This document shows positions 43,801-55,612 of a stretch of 64,000 nt of DNA, piece by piece. The DNA comes from Hyaloscypha bicolor E (taxonomy: Eukaryota; Ascomycota; Leotiomycetes; Helotiales; Hyaloscyphaceae), in NCBI RefSeq assembly GCF_002865645.1, contig NW_020194518.1, forward strand, positions 863,672 to 927,671, given 5' to 3'. The position numbers and the translations under genes are program-made. The first letter of the stretch is position 1; the number at the start of each line of letters is the position of its first letter. The notes beneath the pieces were generated by a model. That model was not told the origin of the DNA, ran no database searches, and saw only the letters and a list, made by a program, of their open reading frames with translations.

Positions 43801-46800
43801 CAGCGGCAGCGCCACATGTCAAGAACCTCCAGGGAGGGGTCGAAGGGCCAGGATCCTTTCCCAGCTGTCAGAAGTTAGAACTTCCCCAATCCCCATACGT
43901 GATTTCCGAGGTCGCGGTTCGTTTCCGAGACGAAACGTCCGTGTCCCCACCCAACGTTTCTCTGGGAATTCATTATTAATTCAAGAATTACACATCCTCT
44001 GATCTCTTGCCTTTCGCAACGAGGGGGTGTTCGGCTTCAGATTCCGGATTGGGAAATATCCAGGACCTCGACTCTCGAGGAGGAAGGCGCGAAGCGTCCC
44101 GCCACTCTTGAACCACCCACGCGGGATGCTAGACTCAAGAGCACGCGGTCAGGCCCGCCTTTTCGCATGTCTCTCAGTTGAAACCGCCCTCGTGGGATAC
44201 AAATTCAAAGGCGTCCTTATCGTGCCGACGCCTTCCAGAAAAGAAAAAGCAATTTCGTCAAGTTGTTCCTCGGGTTGAAGGCAGGTACGGAGGTACTTCG
44301 CCCCGCACGAGATTGAGATTGCCTTTTGCCGTCGGCACAGCTCGTGCCTCTCGATATCGTTATCATTTGGCTCCTTCATCCCAACCTCCTGGTCCACCCT
44401 CCTAAAACGAAACACCCAAGAGTTCAATGAAATAAAGAAAAGAAAAGAAAAGAAAAACAAACGCAACATATGCAAACTAATAATCTTTAATTGATTAACT
44501 TTCAGGAACCTTCTTCCACTTCCGCTATTATTCAGCAAGACCAAACTCGTCGAGTCAAGGTCCTTGAGTCAAGGAGCTCGTTCAGCGTCCCACCAAACAA
44601 AAGACGAACGACGCTCCGGAGAAAGCCACCCCCTTCCACCTTCGCCCCCGGGCTCCGGGGAAGAAGACCCAACCACCCGCTCGGGATACCTCCCTCCTGC
44701 TTCCAGCCAACCAGACACACTTACGTCCTGCACTAGCAAGCCCTTCCTCCGCACCCTGCTCCTCCAACTGTGTTCCCCGAAAAGCCATTTCAGTCCAAGT
44801 CCCAGGATCGAGAGGATGTGACGTGAACCGCGCGTGTGCAGACTGCAGGCAAAGCACAGAAACGGTCCTGTACCAAAGTTTTGACCCCAAAAGCAGAAAA
44901 TGAGAGACGCAGGAGGAGCCAGAAGAAACCCCCTCCCAACCGCGCGTCCTTGACGCGAGAGAGGGTGCGAATCGGGACTTGGCACGAAAAGCTAAAACAT
45001 TATTCTTAATTCTTAACTTTAAATTCGCACAGTCCCAATTGTTTTTTTATTTTACTGTAAGGCTTCCCGTATTGGAGAGGGAGGGGGCGTGCTCGGGACG
45101 GGGATGATCGGGAAGAGAGAGGATGTTGCGATTGCAAGCTGCAGGGACCGCGTTCGGTGATCCCAAGGCGTTGAAACGCGCGCGCCCTAAATCACGAGTT
45201 GCCAGTGCAATTCAGGAACGAAAAGATCCCCCCCGCAACCCCCCCAGTTTTCAGCTCCAGCCTCCTCCTTCAGCTCCGCCTGGGATTTAAATATAGAAAT
45301 TCTTGAATCCCAGCGGTCCTGGGAACAAAACGCGATGTGTTTTGCTGACGTTTGTCCCCTTCACCCAGTCAGAGCACTGATTCTGAGATATCATGAAGAT
45401 TATCGTGATCAAAGGATGGAGAGAGGAGCCGGGTACGCAAGGGCTGTACTGTACTGTACTGTGCCTTGCATAATTCCCACTCCCCAGTCCCCCAATATTC
45501 TGTTCTCTTCTCAAATAAAATAAATTCTTTCTCCTTACATCCATCCGCATCTGCATTTGCATTTTTGTACTACATATCCCCCAGACCCCCCTAAATACGA
45601 GAAACCTTCTCAACAATAACTCAGCTGTATGTCTGTTTGTCTGTCTCGGCCGGTTTTATTGGGATTCAAATCGTTGGGCACCGGTTTGCATTGCCAGGAG
45701 AACCATTTTCGTACCAGAAGCCCTCCCCCTTACTTTCGCATGCCTCACCCGAAATATCGGGAGCGAGGGAGGTAGGTAGGGAACATGGTACAGTACAGTA
45801 CGAACTTCAATTTTTATTATTATTTAATTTTCTGTTTTTTGTTTTTTGTATTTTTTTTTTCGCATCGGGAAGTTTTGCATCGGGAGGGAGGGAGGGAGGG
45901 AGTGCGCAATACCGCAATGATGTAAGAACCTTAGCTTCCCGTCGCCCAGTGAGTGCCTGCCTGCGGGAAACCCCCCAGTGTTCCAGTGGGTATGTATGGT
46001 GCAGGCCCCAGCATCCAAGGGGATCGGATCTCTGCTCTCGCTCTCGCATTTTAAATCAAGCCCAAGCTTTTGTGGAAAGAGAAAAAAAAAACGGCCTTCT
46101 CTCTCCGTTTTGGGAATCGGCGAACAGGCGACGGGCAATTAATTGTGTTTTTGTTTTGTCTATTCTTCACCAGCAAGGAAATGATTTCTTGCTGTGCTGT
46201 GAGAATAGGTTAGGCGGGTGTCGCTCTCGTATTCAATCAATCCCAGGGCCTGGGGGGGCTTGAAAAACGGATTTCCCTATTCCACAAAGATAATCCATCT
46301 CAAACTCCGCCTTCGGTCATCGAAAAAATTAAATACAATACAACAACACAACCCGTGTTGTGTTTGCCTTGCATCCTACGAATTTTCTTATTGGTGCCCC
46401 TTTTTTACATTTTTCTATCACACGTAGTGAAAGGCGTGAATGGTGTGTGCTTCCGGATCTCATGCGCGCCAATCGCACACCCGCTCCCGCGGATCCTCGC
46501 GCTGATTGGGGGGAGTGGGGTGGGGGCGGGGGGATGGGATTTTCCTGTCACGTTATTCTTGTGGCGACCTGTGTTACCGTGATAACCATCCGTGCTGTGA
46601 TGGGGGAAATGAGGGTTGTGATACCTTCGTGGGGAAGAGCGTGGGGTGAGGAATAGGGAGGGTGCTTGATGCGCCGTGGCTTGTCGAGCTATTTTCGTAG
46701 GCTATTGTATTGCATCAAACAATATTCTACAGTCCAGCAAGCACGCTCCTTGGTTACATCTCCCAATTTGAATGTGCCGCTCAAAGATCAGCCGGATTTT

Positions 46801-47742
46801 GATGTCCCAATGGGGAACGAGGGGTGCTGTACAAGCGCGACAATCACCACTTTCACTTCATCCCCTATTCCTTCACCTTACTCGCCCCTCCTGGTCACCT
46901 TCGCTCTTGGACGGTCGAGGACTAATATCACTGAGCGCTTCCGGGTGAACTCGAGTCCGCGCTCACATCAAGTGGTACACACACCAACGGATGTTTGATC
47001 CGCTTTAGGAAAGCTTTATCTACAATACAACTAAAGGCTATGTTAGCAGAGGTGTTGTTGGGTGTAAAGAAACGAGAAGCCACAGACGAACTGAGTCGGA
47101 AGATACATATCATGCTTGAGGCTACAAAGGGCACTTTATTTTCAGAACTGTTCTAGCAGTGCCAATGTGTAACCGCCTGTTTTTCGAGTGTGAGCTGGTC
47201 TACCAAGTCAGCGTATTGTAATCCGGCTACTACAGTATTCCACCCCCTCATCACATCGCACACCCTGTCGCAGGTAACAATACCTAAGCAATACATACAC
47301 CGCGCCGCCTCGTTACGGATCGCGGTTCTCCTCCTCTCACCCTCCCTCTCTGTTCGACTTAACATCTGTGCGATATCGCAAATCATCTTGCTTATCCGCG
47401 TCTGAACAGAAAGCTTTCAATGCAGGCACTGCAGATTTGGAAAGCTGGTTGAGAAGACGCAGGGCTCAACTGGGTTTCTTTAGTTTGGCCTTATTAAACC
47501 TGACTTTCCTCTCTTTACCCTTTTACTTTTCTATCCAGCAAAGGTAATAGTGACGGACAACGCTGTTGGGGGGGGGGGGGGGCAAAGACGCTTTAGCGCG
47601 AACATCTGTGGATGTGGGAGAGGAGGACGACTTTTGGGGCGCAGAAGCTATTGTAGAGGAGGATTGGTGGCCATTGCAGTTCTTGCTTAGTCCACCTAGT
47701 CATCTTAAGTACTAAAGCTCTCCAAGGCCAATTGATGAGGTG
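34860..47742. other. 12.9-kb gene-poor region
   Basis: Lies upstream of the AreA-like gene and downstream of the zinc-finger gene. No recognisable protein domain in either strand; the longest frame (37626-38363, +) is compositionally unlike protein and overlaps others. Seen: poly-G/T blocks (35355-35422 and about 47567-47582), a (GACT)n tract at 35897-35930, (AGAAA)n at about 44437, (GGGA)n near 45884, palindromic GTACAGTAC-type motifs at several sites, and many C/T-rich tracts. The first few hundred bases are presumably the promoter and leader of the AreA-like gene. Non-coding RNAs are possible but cannot be shown. Confidence 0.5.
35355..35422. repeat. Poly-G / poly-T / poly-G block
   Basis: A run of about 23 G, about 13 T, a short ccaaa, and then an interrupted run of over 20 G. 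Extreme homopolymers like this are rare in genes and common as assembly or two-colour sequencing artefacts. Confidence 0.8.
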
Positions 47743-50486
47743 CTACGGTCTCCTAAACTTCCTCTTGTCCTTTCTGGACATCTTCACTCTGTCCCTGGTC
47801 CCCTTCCCACCCTCCCAAAACCCTCCCCCTCCCCTCTTCCCACTCATAACCCCATGACAAACCGCACAATCCTCGGGCCGATAATTCTGCTCTCTGGAAC
47901 ACCATCCACAAATCATGCGATTCGCCCACTCATTCGGGTGCTCTTCCTCCTCATCATGGCATTTATCACACGCATACACCTTCTGACAACAGCTAAATCG
48001 AAACCATCTATAACTCTTTGAGTAATGGCGGCAGCGTCCGCGTTTTGGGAGCTCGGTTCCAGCTTGGAGACCGAGGGTTTCTTTCTTGCGGCGTGGACCG
48101 GAGGAGGGTGGCAGGCGGCCGGATGTGGAGATGCGCAGGAATTTGACGGAGGGGAGTTTGAAGGTGAATTTTTGGTGGCATTCGCGGCAGACGTTGGTTG
48201 TTGATTCGCCTTGCACGGAGACGATGCCGGGTGCCGGGTAGGCGGTTGAGCATTGAGAGCAGGTGGGTATGAATGTGCTAAATAGGTAGGTCAGTACTGC
48301 TGTGTAGTAGGTGAAGTGAGGAAGTCTACCTAGGCAGCATATCTCCCACAATGCAGCCCTCGAGGTCTAAGAACCCTGCTCGAACGGCGTGTGCGTGAAC
48401 TAAATCTCTTCGGAAGGTGATGCTCAGTTGGCTGGCACATTTCCGGCAACCCTCTGACTTCATGATGCCATTTTTAAGCCCCTTTATCTCCGTAACGTCC
48501 TTGCACCTCTCGCACTTGACTGTGATGTTCAGGACTACAACCCCAAGAAGCTCAAGGCCATAGAGTTCAATAAAAGGAAACGAGATTGCAGTGCCTCGCT
48601 CTGGATTCTGGGCCGGCTCTTGAGAGGGTTCCGACTCGCCAGCTGTTGCGGCTTTGACTCCAATTCCACCCTCATAATCCGACGTCTCCTCTTCTGTGTC
48701 ATAGGAATAAAGATCGTCAGTGTCGGTTCCAGAAGGGTCGTCGGCGTCAATGACCGTCCATTCAGGAGGACGAGTGATGTATTGAATGTGGTTTCGGTCC
48801 GGATCTTGTTGACTCTCAACCGATTTTCCCTTATCCATGGAATCAGGGGCAACTGGCGTAAGCGAGGGGGCCAGCTGAGGAACAACCTTTGGCTCAAGAG
48901 GAGTCTTCGCCAGAACATGCATATTCTGTGCCAGGAAATTGACATGGCCCATCAAGGTAGTGTCTTTCTTCTCCGTAGACTTCTGCTCAAATCCATAAAC
49001 AACTGCTTCCGAGTCTGCCGGATCAACTCCTTCAAATCCAATTCTGCAGGGCTGAAGGGGATACAGTAACGGAACAAAGAGTTGAACGGTTTTAACTGCT
49101 TGTAATTGTACAGGTAACTCTGCTCGTCGCCTTAGTTCCAGTGGAAGGATATAAGCTATCCCATCGCCAGACTTCTTGTAAAGGGGAAGTCGTCCCATTC
49201 TCGCCTCCAGCTGTCTGGTCTCGGACTCTCTTTTCTTCGATGCTTCGGCCTTCTGCTCCTCTGTGAAAATCTCTGCCGGCTTGACATAAGTTGGTGCACC
49301 ATGGCCATTAGCACTTCCCATAGCTTTGGCATCAGTGGTTACTACTGAAGGCTCAACTGAACGATAAGGTAAAGCTGAAAGATGTCTTGTGTCTTTATTC
49401 GGCACTAATTTAACTGTATCTGCTTTTGGAGCTGACAAGAACGCCTCAAGATTCTTGTCAAGAGCTTTCATCAGCTCCAAAAGACTTGTATCGGGCTTGT
49501 CGTTGGCTATGGCGTCAAAGCCAGCCTCGACATTGAGAGCAAAGCCTCGTGGGATGTCCTTGTTGCCAACCTTCAGTGTTGGTCTAGCTCCTGGGTACTT
49601 TACTGGTACAGAGAGCAAACATTCCAAGGCCGTCATCTCAAACGGGAAGTCAGGATCCGAGGGGGTAAGGCTGATCTTGAGCAAGGTTCCTCCGTCCGCC
49701 TGCCTCGTCTCTTTGGGAGAAAACCGTCTCCGGATTTGGCCCAGTTGGAACTCCCTTGGATCCTTGGCCTGCGCTTGAGGGATTGGCTTTGGTACAACGC
49801 GTGAAGCAGGGGCTGGTTTCGTAACAGCCTGTCTCCGATCTTGAATCATCCCGTCCTCTCTCGGCATATTCGGTGCACTTGCTGACGACGAAGCCTCTGC
49901 CACCTCCCTCTGTGCTGGTCTCGTATTAACTACTGGAGCTCCAGGAAGTCGTGTGTCATCATGCAGGAAAGGACATGCATTGCCTGCTCGACAATAACCT
50001 ATCCTTCACATCAGCTTCTGATATCGTATGATCATCTTGTCGAGGCTGAGTGTGTAGCCATGTCACGGGGTGTGACACAACAGAAGCCCGGGATTCCCAT
50101 GACAAAAGCCATCGAGGCATCTCAACAATCCAATGCCAACAAGCACCACCACCCCACGCTGCCCGTGATAGCGGTGAAAATCACTTGATCCACTGAAGAT
50201 GCTGTACGACACGTTGCATATGCAAACAAGACGGTATTGCACCAATAGAATAAAATCAGAAATATTGCGAGGAAAACAATTACCTGCTCCGAAATATCGA
50301 CAAACCCTGGCTTTCAGGTGATGATCCAAAGCGCGTGAGGCGGAATCTATGCGTTGTCAGTCATGCCCCGCGATCCCCTCCAGCCAAACCTGGTCCAGAT
50401 TGGCGTGCACATGGGGTGGGAGAGTGCGAGCGAGGCGGTGAAGAAAGTCTGCGGAACCTACCTGTTGGAGGGGTTCCAGATGCCAT
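47743..50486 (-). CDS. CCCH and CHY zinc-finger protein
   Basis: Four exons (50486-50462, 50346-50284, 49998-48330, 48277-47743) join in frame to 763 residues. A CCCH finger (CRYFGAG | YCRAGNACPFLHD) is split across exons 2 and 3; such fingers usually bind RNA. The middle is a conserved region (FPFEMTALECLLSVPVKYPG) with no named fold. Then come paired CxxC knuckles (VKCERC ... GCRKC; CSQC ... CREC) and a C-terminal CHY-type zinc finger (GRCRHYSKSYRWFRFSCC, VYACDKCHDEE, MICGWCSREQ, CAVC), which in Hot13-like proteins binds zinc and takes part in redox or ubiquitin-linked functions. The last residues are basic. An alternative ATG at 50492 adds two residues. Function unknown. Confidence 0.88.
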
Positions 50487-51339
50487 GGTCATGACCTGAA
50501 AGCTCAAGTCCGGGGGCGAAATGGGCGGAGCTGGGGAATGGGAATAGGCTGACGTTTGTTGGCGTTGCGCCTGGGGCTGGGGCCTGGGGCTGCGGTTGCG
50601 GGGTTGCCTTGTCGCGATGATTTGGCTGGACACAAGAATAAGCAGATGACAAACAGAAGTCCAAATCTGACGAGGGAGCTGAAAGGAAAGATCACGATGC
50701 GCTCATCCTCGCCTTTATGGCTGTTGTGATCACGGGATCACGGGATGGAAGGTGAGAGGCGAGGCTGTTGATGAGTCAAAAATGGCCACAGGCTGCACAC
50801 AGAACATGACTGTTTTGGCCTGGGATCTGAGTCATCCCGACTCATTGTGATCCTTTGCATGGAATCCAAAGATTTTAATTCAGTTTTATTTCTGGCTTCA
50901 AGGCCAAATCGAGCAATTCTTTTTTCCGAATATTAATTCAAGTAATATTTTATTTTATTTTATTTTATGACTTGAACTCAGGTGAGAAAAGGCCCGCGGA
51001 AGAAATCTCGGCCCTCCTCCCAGCACCGATGACGTCGGTGTCATCCCCCAGGTTTTCTCAGTCTCCTCAGCTTCCCTTCCTCTCGGCTTCAACTTCCAAC
51101 AGCCGCCCACAACAAATACCCGAAATGAGGCGTTTTGCTGGTATGGAGGTAGAGTTACCGCACTTGAATGCCGCAATCGTGTCGCGTGGTACTGTGTTGT
51201 TTCGTCAGGCCATGACCCATGTGGACACCAAAGTATCGGGTTCCAACGGTCGTTCCCCCTCGCACTCTTCACAGACTCCAAAGCCCTTCATCCCGTGTTT
51301 CATTTCCCCTCACGACCCTCATTAAGCCGTTCGGGCAGT

Positions 51340-51775
51340 AGTCCCGAGAGTCTCTCCTTCCCAAGACTAGTTCTTGCAAGCCGAGAGTAAAGGAGGGTTT
51401 CCCCGCTGCTTGGAATCTTCGGGGAATGTCGCTAGGAAGAGTGGCTGAAGCCACCCTCCACGAGATCAAGTATTTGGCTCCTGGAGAAGGGATGTGGTCT
51501 CGGGGACTCCTCCATGCTCAAGAAGGAAGCTTTTTCCGAGAATGAAGGGGACCCACGTTCGATCGAAAATATCACTCCTGGGAATGGCCGATGCCACCTT
51601 CCACGAGATAAAGCATGTGCCCCTATGAGACGGGAAGTGGTTCCCGGAACCTCTTCTATGCCCAGAGGACAAATGCCTCCGAGCCAAGATCAAAGAGAGC
51701 CCATGTTTCTTCAAAGAAGGTTATAGCGGAAATGGCTGAAGCCGCATTGCACCGGAAACCCGCAAAACGGAAGCC
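51340..51775. repeat. Three diverged tandem ~145-bp units
   Basis: Units share a core like GGCTGAAGCCACCCTCCACG at about 51444, 51585 and 51733, and a second block ending CCGAG before each. Spacing is about 142-148 bp. Minus-strand frames across the units look alike but are broken. Confidence 0.55.
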
Positions 51776-52177
51776 TCTCAGGTTTATGCTTGTCCGTACT
51801 AGGTAGGAGTGAATCTGGTGTGCTAGATATTTGCTGCACATCGCTTCAATGTTTCAAAGGTTCTGGTACATTGAGGTTGTCCTCGTAGTCTAGGCGTATT
51901 CGGAGTTCTCTGCTTTCCACGAAAGAGATCAAAGCTCCATTTCCCTCGTTGTTTTCACTTGATGTTTCTTTCTCAAATTATGCGATTATTTCAATGTACA
52001 CGAGTCAGGTGACAGAATACGTATCACCTCAAGGCTGTGAGTTTAGTCTCGCACCTCAAATCCCATCCGAGGATATGTTCAACGTCCCTGTGGCTGTGTT
52101 GAGTAATCAGGGTGCCCTACACTAGATCCTCCGTCAAGAACACCGCTCCTCTCCCGGCTCGGATGCAATTGAGGATT

Positions 52178-52287
52178 CGAAAATGGATCGGTCTGTCGAG
52201 AACAATGTCAACAAAACAGACAATGCAGTCTTTGTGAAGTTTCTGCAAAGCGGATGCTGTCTTCCAATTATGTATGCACTTGCACTC
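52178..52287 (-). repeat. 110-bp dispersed repeat, copy B
   Basis: Reverse-orientation copy of 23632-23741, 107/110 identical by eye. Two of the differences change an amino acid in the shared frame (ALRKL to ALQKL; DRLIH to DRPIH). Confidence 0.85.
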
Positions 52288-52645
52288 CAAACAGGCAGAA
52301 CTTGTAAGAGGGAAGGTAGGAAATAAGATAATACTTTTAGGGGGATTGCGGGGCAGGGGTTGTGTAGAATAGGGGAGGAAGCCGATGGCAGGAGCAAACA
52401 TTGATTTAAGATGGTGGGAGAAAAGGGATGGATGTATGTGCTGTACTCGGGAAGCTTTTAGCTGCTACACTCACTTGAATGACGATCATCTGAATCCAAC
52501 CTCGACTCAGTTTCTCACTACTGCGAACGTCCTGAGCATCCGTAAGAGCCACCTTTGCCCCCTCTCTCGCTCAAAATAACAATAAAAGAACAAAAGCCTA
52601 GCTCCCAGGATATCTACAGCCTCTCCACCTCTCTCAAGAAACCTC

Positions 52646-53752
52646 CTACTGAACCTTCCCCCTGGTAGCCACCGGCCAGATCTCCTCAATCACCCCCTTC
52701 CGATGCGCATAATAAAAATCGTGCAGGTTAACCGTCGGATCGATATGACTCGGAATCATCTCGACCCTCGCGCCGAGCGGAAAATCCTCAAGTTCTACCC
52801 CCCAGGTGAGCCAGCCATGTTCATCGCCCATGGGCGTATAAACAACACCGGGCATATCCTTTGGTTCAGCGTTCCCGCTATCAGTTGTGAGACTCTTCAA
52901 ACCTGCATCGATCGTCACTCTCCGTTCGGTTCCGGATTTGGATATGACGGTGGAGAGGATGGTCAGGGAATGGGAGAAGTAAGTGCCGACCGCGTTCCGA
53001 TAGTCTGAATCCATGAAGATGAATGAGCCGGGCTGTACTTCTGTGATTCCTGGAACGGTGGCGCAGAATTCTGCCGTGCCTGTTCCGCCCGTCGTCACGA
53101 CTTGGATATCGAAGCCTTCCTCCCGGAGCAATGTCGCTGTTGCGCTGAGGATCACCATCGATGCTCGGCACTCCTTTTCCCTTTGTTCGCGGCTGTGGAC
53201 ATGCTGCAGATGTCCTTCATAGCCTTGCACGCCAATCAGCTTCAAATGACCCAATTTTGCAATATGCTGCGCGAGAGGCAGAGCGGCTTCTGGAGCAACA
53301 CCCGTACGGTGCAAGCCAACGTCAAGATCAATCAGAACCTGAATCGGGGTCTCGATACCCGAGGCTTTCAACGCAGCATCAATAGCACTAGCTCCTTCTT
53401 TACTATCAACGACGGTCTGGATCTTAGGATATTTGCGGAACAGCTCCACGAGCCTCGGAACCTTGGCAGGGCCCACGATCTCACAGGTGATGAGGATATC
53501 GTCGACGCCTTCAGCACACATGACTTCCGCCTCGCTGAGTTTGGCGACACATCCTCCTTTGGCGCCGGCCGCGATCAGCTTCTTGGCGAGAATGGGGCTT
53601 TTGGTCGTTTTGAGGTGGGGACGGATGGAGACGCCTGTTGGTTGCAGGAGGAGGAAGAGCTTGCGGATGTTTTCTTCCATTATGTCGAGGTCAACTATCA
53701 TTGACGGCGTGTCGAGGCTTGACAGCCGATCGCCTGGCTTGGGGTCGTACAT
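52646..53752 (-). CDS. D-threonine-aldolase-like PLP enzyme
   Basis: Fold-type III PLP enzyme with an alanine-racemase-like N-terminal barrel, 368 residues, single exon. The PLP Schiff-base lysine is in RPHLKTTKS near residue 48; GYEGHLQH and TTGGTGT follow as phosphate-binding and barrel motifs. The C-terminal metal-binding motif reads PSHIDPTVN (His-x-Asp). D-serine dehydratases of this family usually have His-x-Cys there, whereas D-threonine/D-3-hydroxyaspartate aldolases have His-x-Asp. So aldol cleavage of a D-beta-hydroxy amino acid is the best guess, with metal dependence. D-serine dehydratase activity is the main alternative. It is followed on the same strand, 277 bp upstream, by the methyltransferase. 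Confidence 0.82.
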   Translation of the reverse strand: MYDPKPGDRLSSLDTPSMIVDLDIMEENIRKLFLLLQPTGVSIRPHLKTTKSPILAKKLIAAGAKGGCVAKLSEAEVMCAEGVDDILITCEIVGPAKVPRLVELFRKYPKIQTVVDSKEGASAIDAALKASGIETPIQVLIDLDVGLHRTGVAPEAALPLAQHIAKLGHLKLIGVQGYEGHLQHVHSREQREKECRASMVILSATATLLREEGFDIQVVTTGGTGTAEFCATVPGITEVQPGSFIFMDSDYRNAVGTYFSHSLTILSTVISKSGTERRVTIDAGLKSLTTDSGNAEPKDMPGVVYTPMGDEHGWLTWGVELEDFPLGARVEMIPSHIDPTVNLHDFYYAHRKGVIEEIWPVATRGKVQ

Positions 53753-54029
53753 CGGAGAAGTGGGGCGAGGAGTACGTTGGGTTGGAAGACCGAGAGCTCG
53801 TGTTTTTTCCCAGGGATGAGATGATCGATGGCTTCTGTTGCATATATAAGTAACGGTCGAAAGGGGAGAAGAGGGAGAGGTAATACGAAGTGATGTCGAG
53901 TTAATGAAAATGTGAAGGGAAAGGTGGGATGGCGGGGCGGTGGCGTTGCTCCCCGGCGCTTGTGGCTGGTCAGAGCCCGGGTGTGGCTGACACCACCTCT
54001 GTATCGTGTTTGGTTGGGACCCAATTAGA

Positions 54030-55612
54030 TCATGGAGTGAGACGAAGGTAGAGGTGTGAGGTTGAGACTTGTGCTTCTCTATCTTGTAATGTACTGAGAT
54101 AGGTTTGAAAAGATATGCAAACTATTCTTTTTATTGTGCCGAGCACATTCCCAACTCCGATCAGAGCAAAGACTACCCTGACTCCTGTTGAGCCTTCGTG
54201 TGAATAGTAAGACTCGTCGTCTCTTTGCACACCTGGCCTTCTTCCATATATAAAATGACAATAAACAAAGAGATGCGTTTTGTTATTCAAAAACTCATTC
54301 CGAACTCCAGCCATAAAGACTTGAGTCTTCGCGTCACTCCATTTCAAAATCCTAGAACAATATCCAAGACTGATGGGTTCAATGGAGTCCAGCATCTGCG
54401 CTTGCAACCATCTTCCTTGCTCTTTCAATCTAGGATTCTTTGGCCAGGCTCCAATTGGGACCTTGCCCATTCATCAGCAAATGTAAAACTCTCAGCCCGC
54501 AGAACAAACGTACCTTGATAATATCATCTCTCACATCCTCAAAACCCACCTCAATCATCTTTTCCTTGAACTCATTGGCGACATTGAGCCGTTTACCAAA
54601 CATCAAACTCGCCTGGTCCAAATAGCTTTGCCACTCCGCTATCTTCGAATCCGCTGGCAACTCACCCTCTTCGGATCTAAACCAGACATCAAATTCCTGC
54701 ATCTCGAGCCAACCGCCAGGTTTCAAAGCCTGGAGGGCTTCAGTGAAAAGAGCAGACCAGTTGGCAACACTGCCAGACATGCTGCGGCCATGAACAAAGT
54801 CATAGTTTGAGTGGTCCTCCTCGGGCCAGCTGGATTCGCAATCGTCAACAACGAACTTTAGGTTCGGCGGAACCCATATTGGTTGGATGGGACTGAGATC
54901 GGTGCCTTGTACTTGTGTTGCTGGGTTCTCATCTGCCAGTTCGATTGCCCAAATTCCTGTCCCAGTTCCGAAGTCGAGAACCCGTTGTAACGGTTCTTTG
55001 ATGGGCGCTTTGAAGAGGTTTCCTCCCAGGACAAGTTTGAAGATATGGTGAAGCTATATGAGATGAGCTTATACATTTCAAGGAGGAGGAGGCAAAAGTA
55101 CCATGTCTAGTCGATTTTGCTCGGATTCATCGTTTGGCTGGACGATGTGTCAGTTGTAGGACTCGAGGAATCGTCGTTGGGTGCTCACAAATAAATATTC
55201 TCCCTCTCTGTATGCATGATATCGTCTTCCATTCTGTGGGTTTGCTCAGATAGATTCTGTAAGCGTAGAAATTATTGGGAGCATGGCATACCTCATACCT
55301 AATTGTTCTTTAGCAGAAGTTTCCCAGTTTGTTGAAGAAGCCACTCACGTGTAATTATAAATGCTAGACGCCAAAGAAGCGTTCAATGACGACATGTCAC
55401 TCCCAAGCGCGCTGTCTGCATCGTTACTGGTCTACTCCTAGAATTAGGATTTTTTCCTGGAATTTGTGATATGCTGAACGCACATCTGCCTCAATGGTGT
55501 TCTCCTGGCCTTGCTCAAGGGTCGTCTCCGGTGTGCTGGGTTCTTCTGGTGCTGTGGGCGCACTTTGCGGTGACCCGACAGACTGGGTATTGGTGCCCTC
55601 CTCGGCCGCCAT
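54030..55612 (-). CDS. LaeA-like SAM-dependent methyltransferase
   Basis: Member of the large fungal LaeA-like family. Seven exons (55612-55484, 55431-55349, 55298-55292, 55233-55189, 55137-55102, 55053-54514, 54461-54030) give up to 423 residues. Exon 3 is a 7-nt microexon that restores SIYNYT-YENGRRYHAYREGE. Motif I is VLDFGTGTGIWAIELADENP, then VQGTDLSPIQP, VDDCESSWP and DFVHGRSMSG; later LKPGGWLEMQEFDVWF. The second half has the family end (IGAWPKNPRLKEQGRW; LYCSRILKW-like). Most relatives stop after the equivalent of HFIYGRRP; here a tail continues, so the last exon may hide another short intron. It starts 333 bp from the divergent P450, suggesting co-regulation. Confidence 0.82.

Larger units (their letters stand above)
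50487..52645. other. Intergenic with degenerate tandem repeat
   Basis: 2.1 kb without a supported gene. It contains a (TTTTA)n tract near 50945-50967, three diverged tandem copies of a roughly 145-bp unit (51340-51775) and copy B of the 110-bp dispersed repeat (52178-52287). The right end is the 3' side of the aldolase-like gene. Confidence 0.5.

Noticed and set aside
51269..51841. Minus-strand frames across the 145-bp repeat read as a protein.
   Set aside because: Frames are broken between units with no start or splice sites; treated as a repeat.
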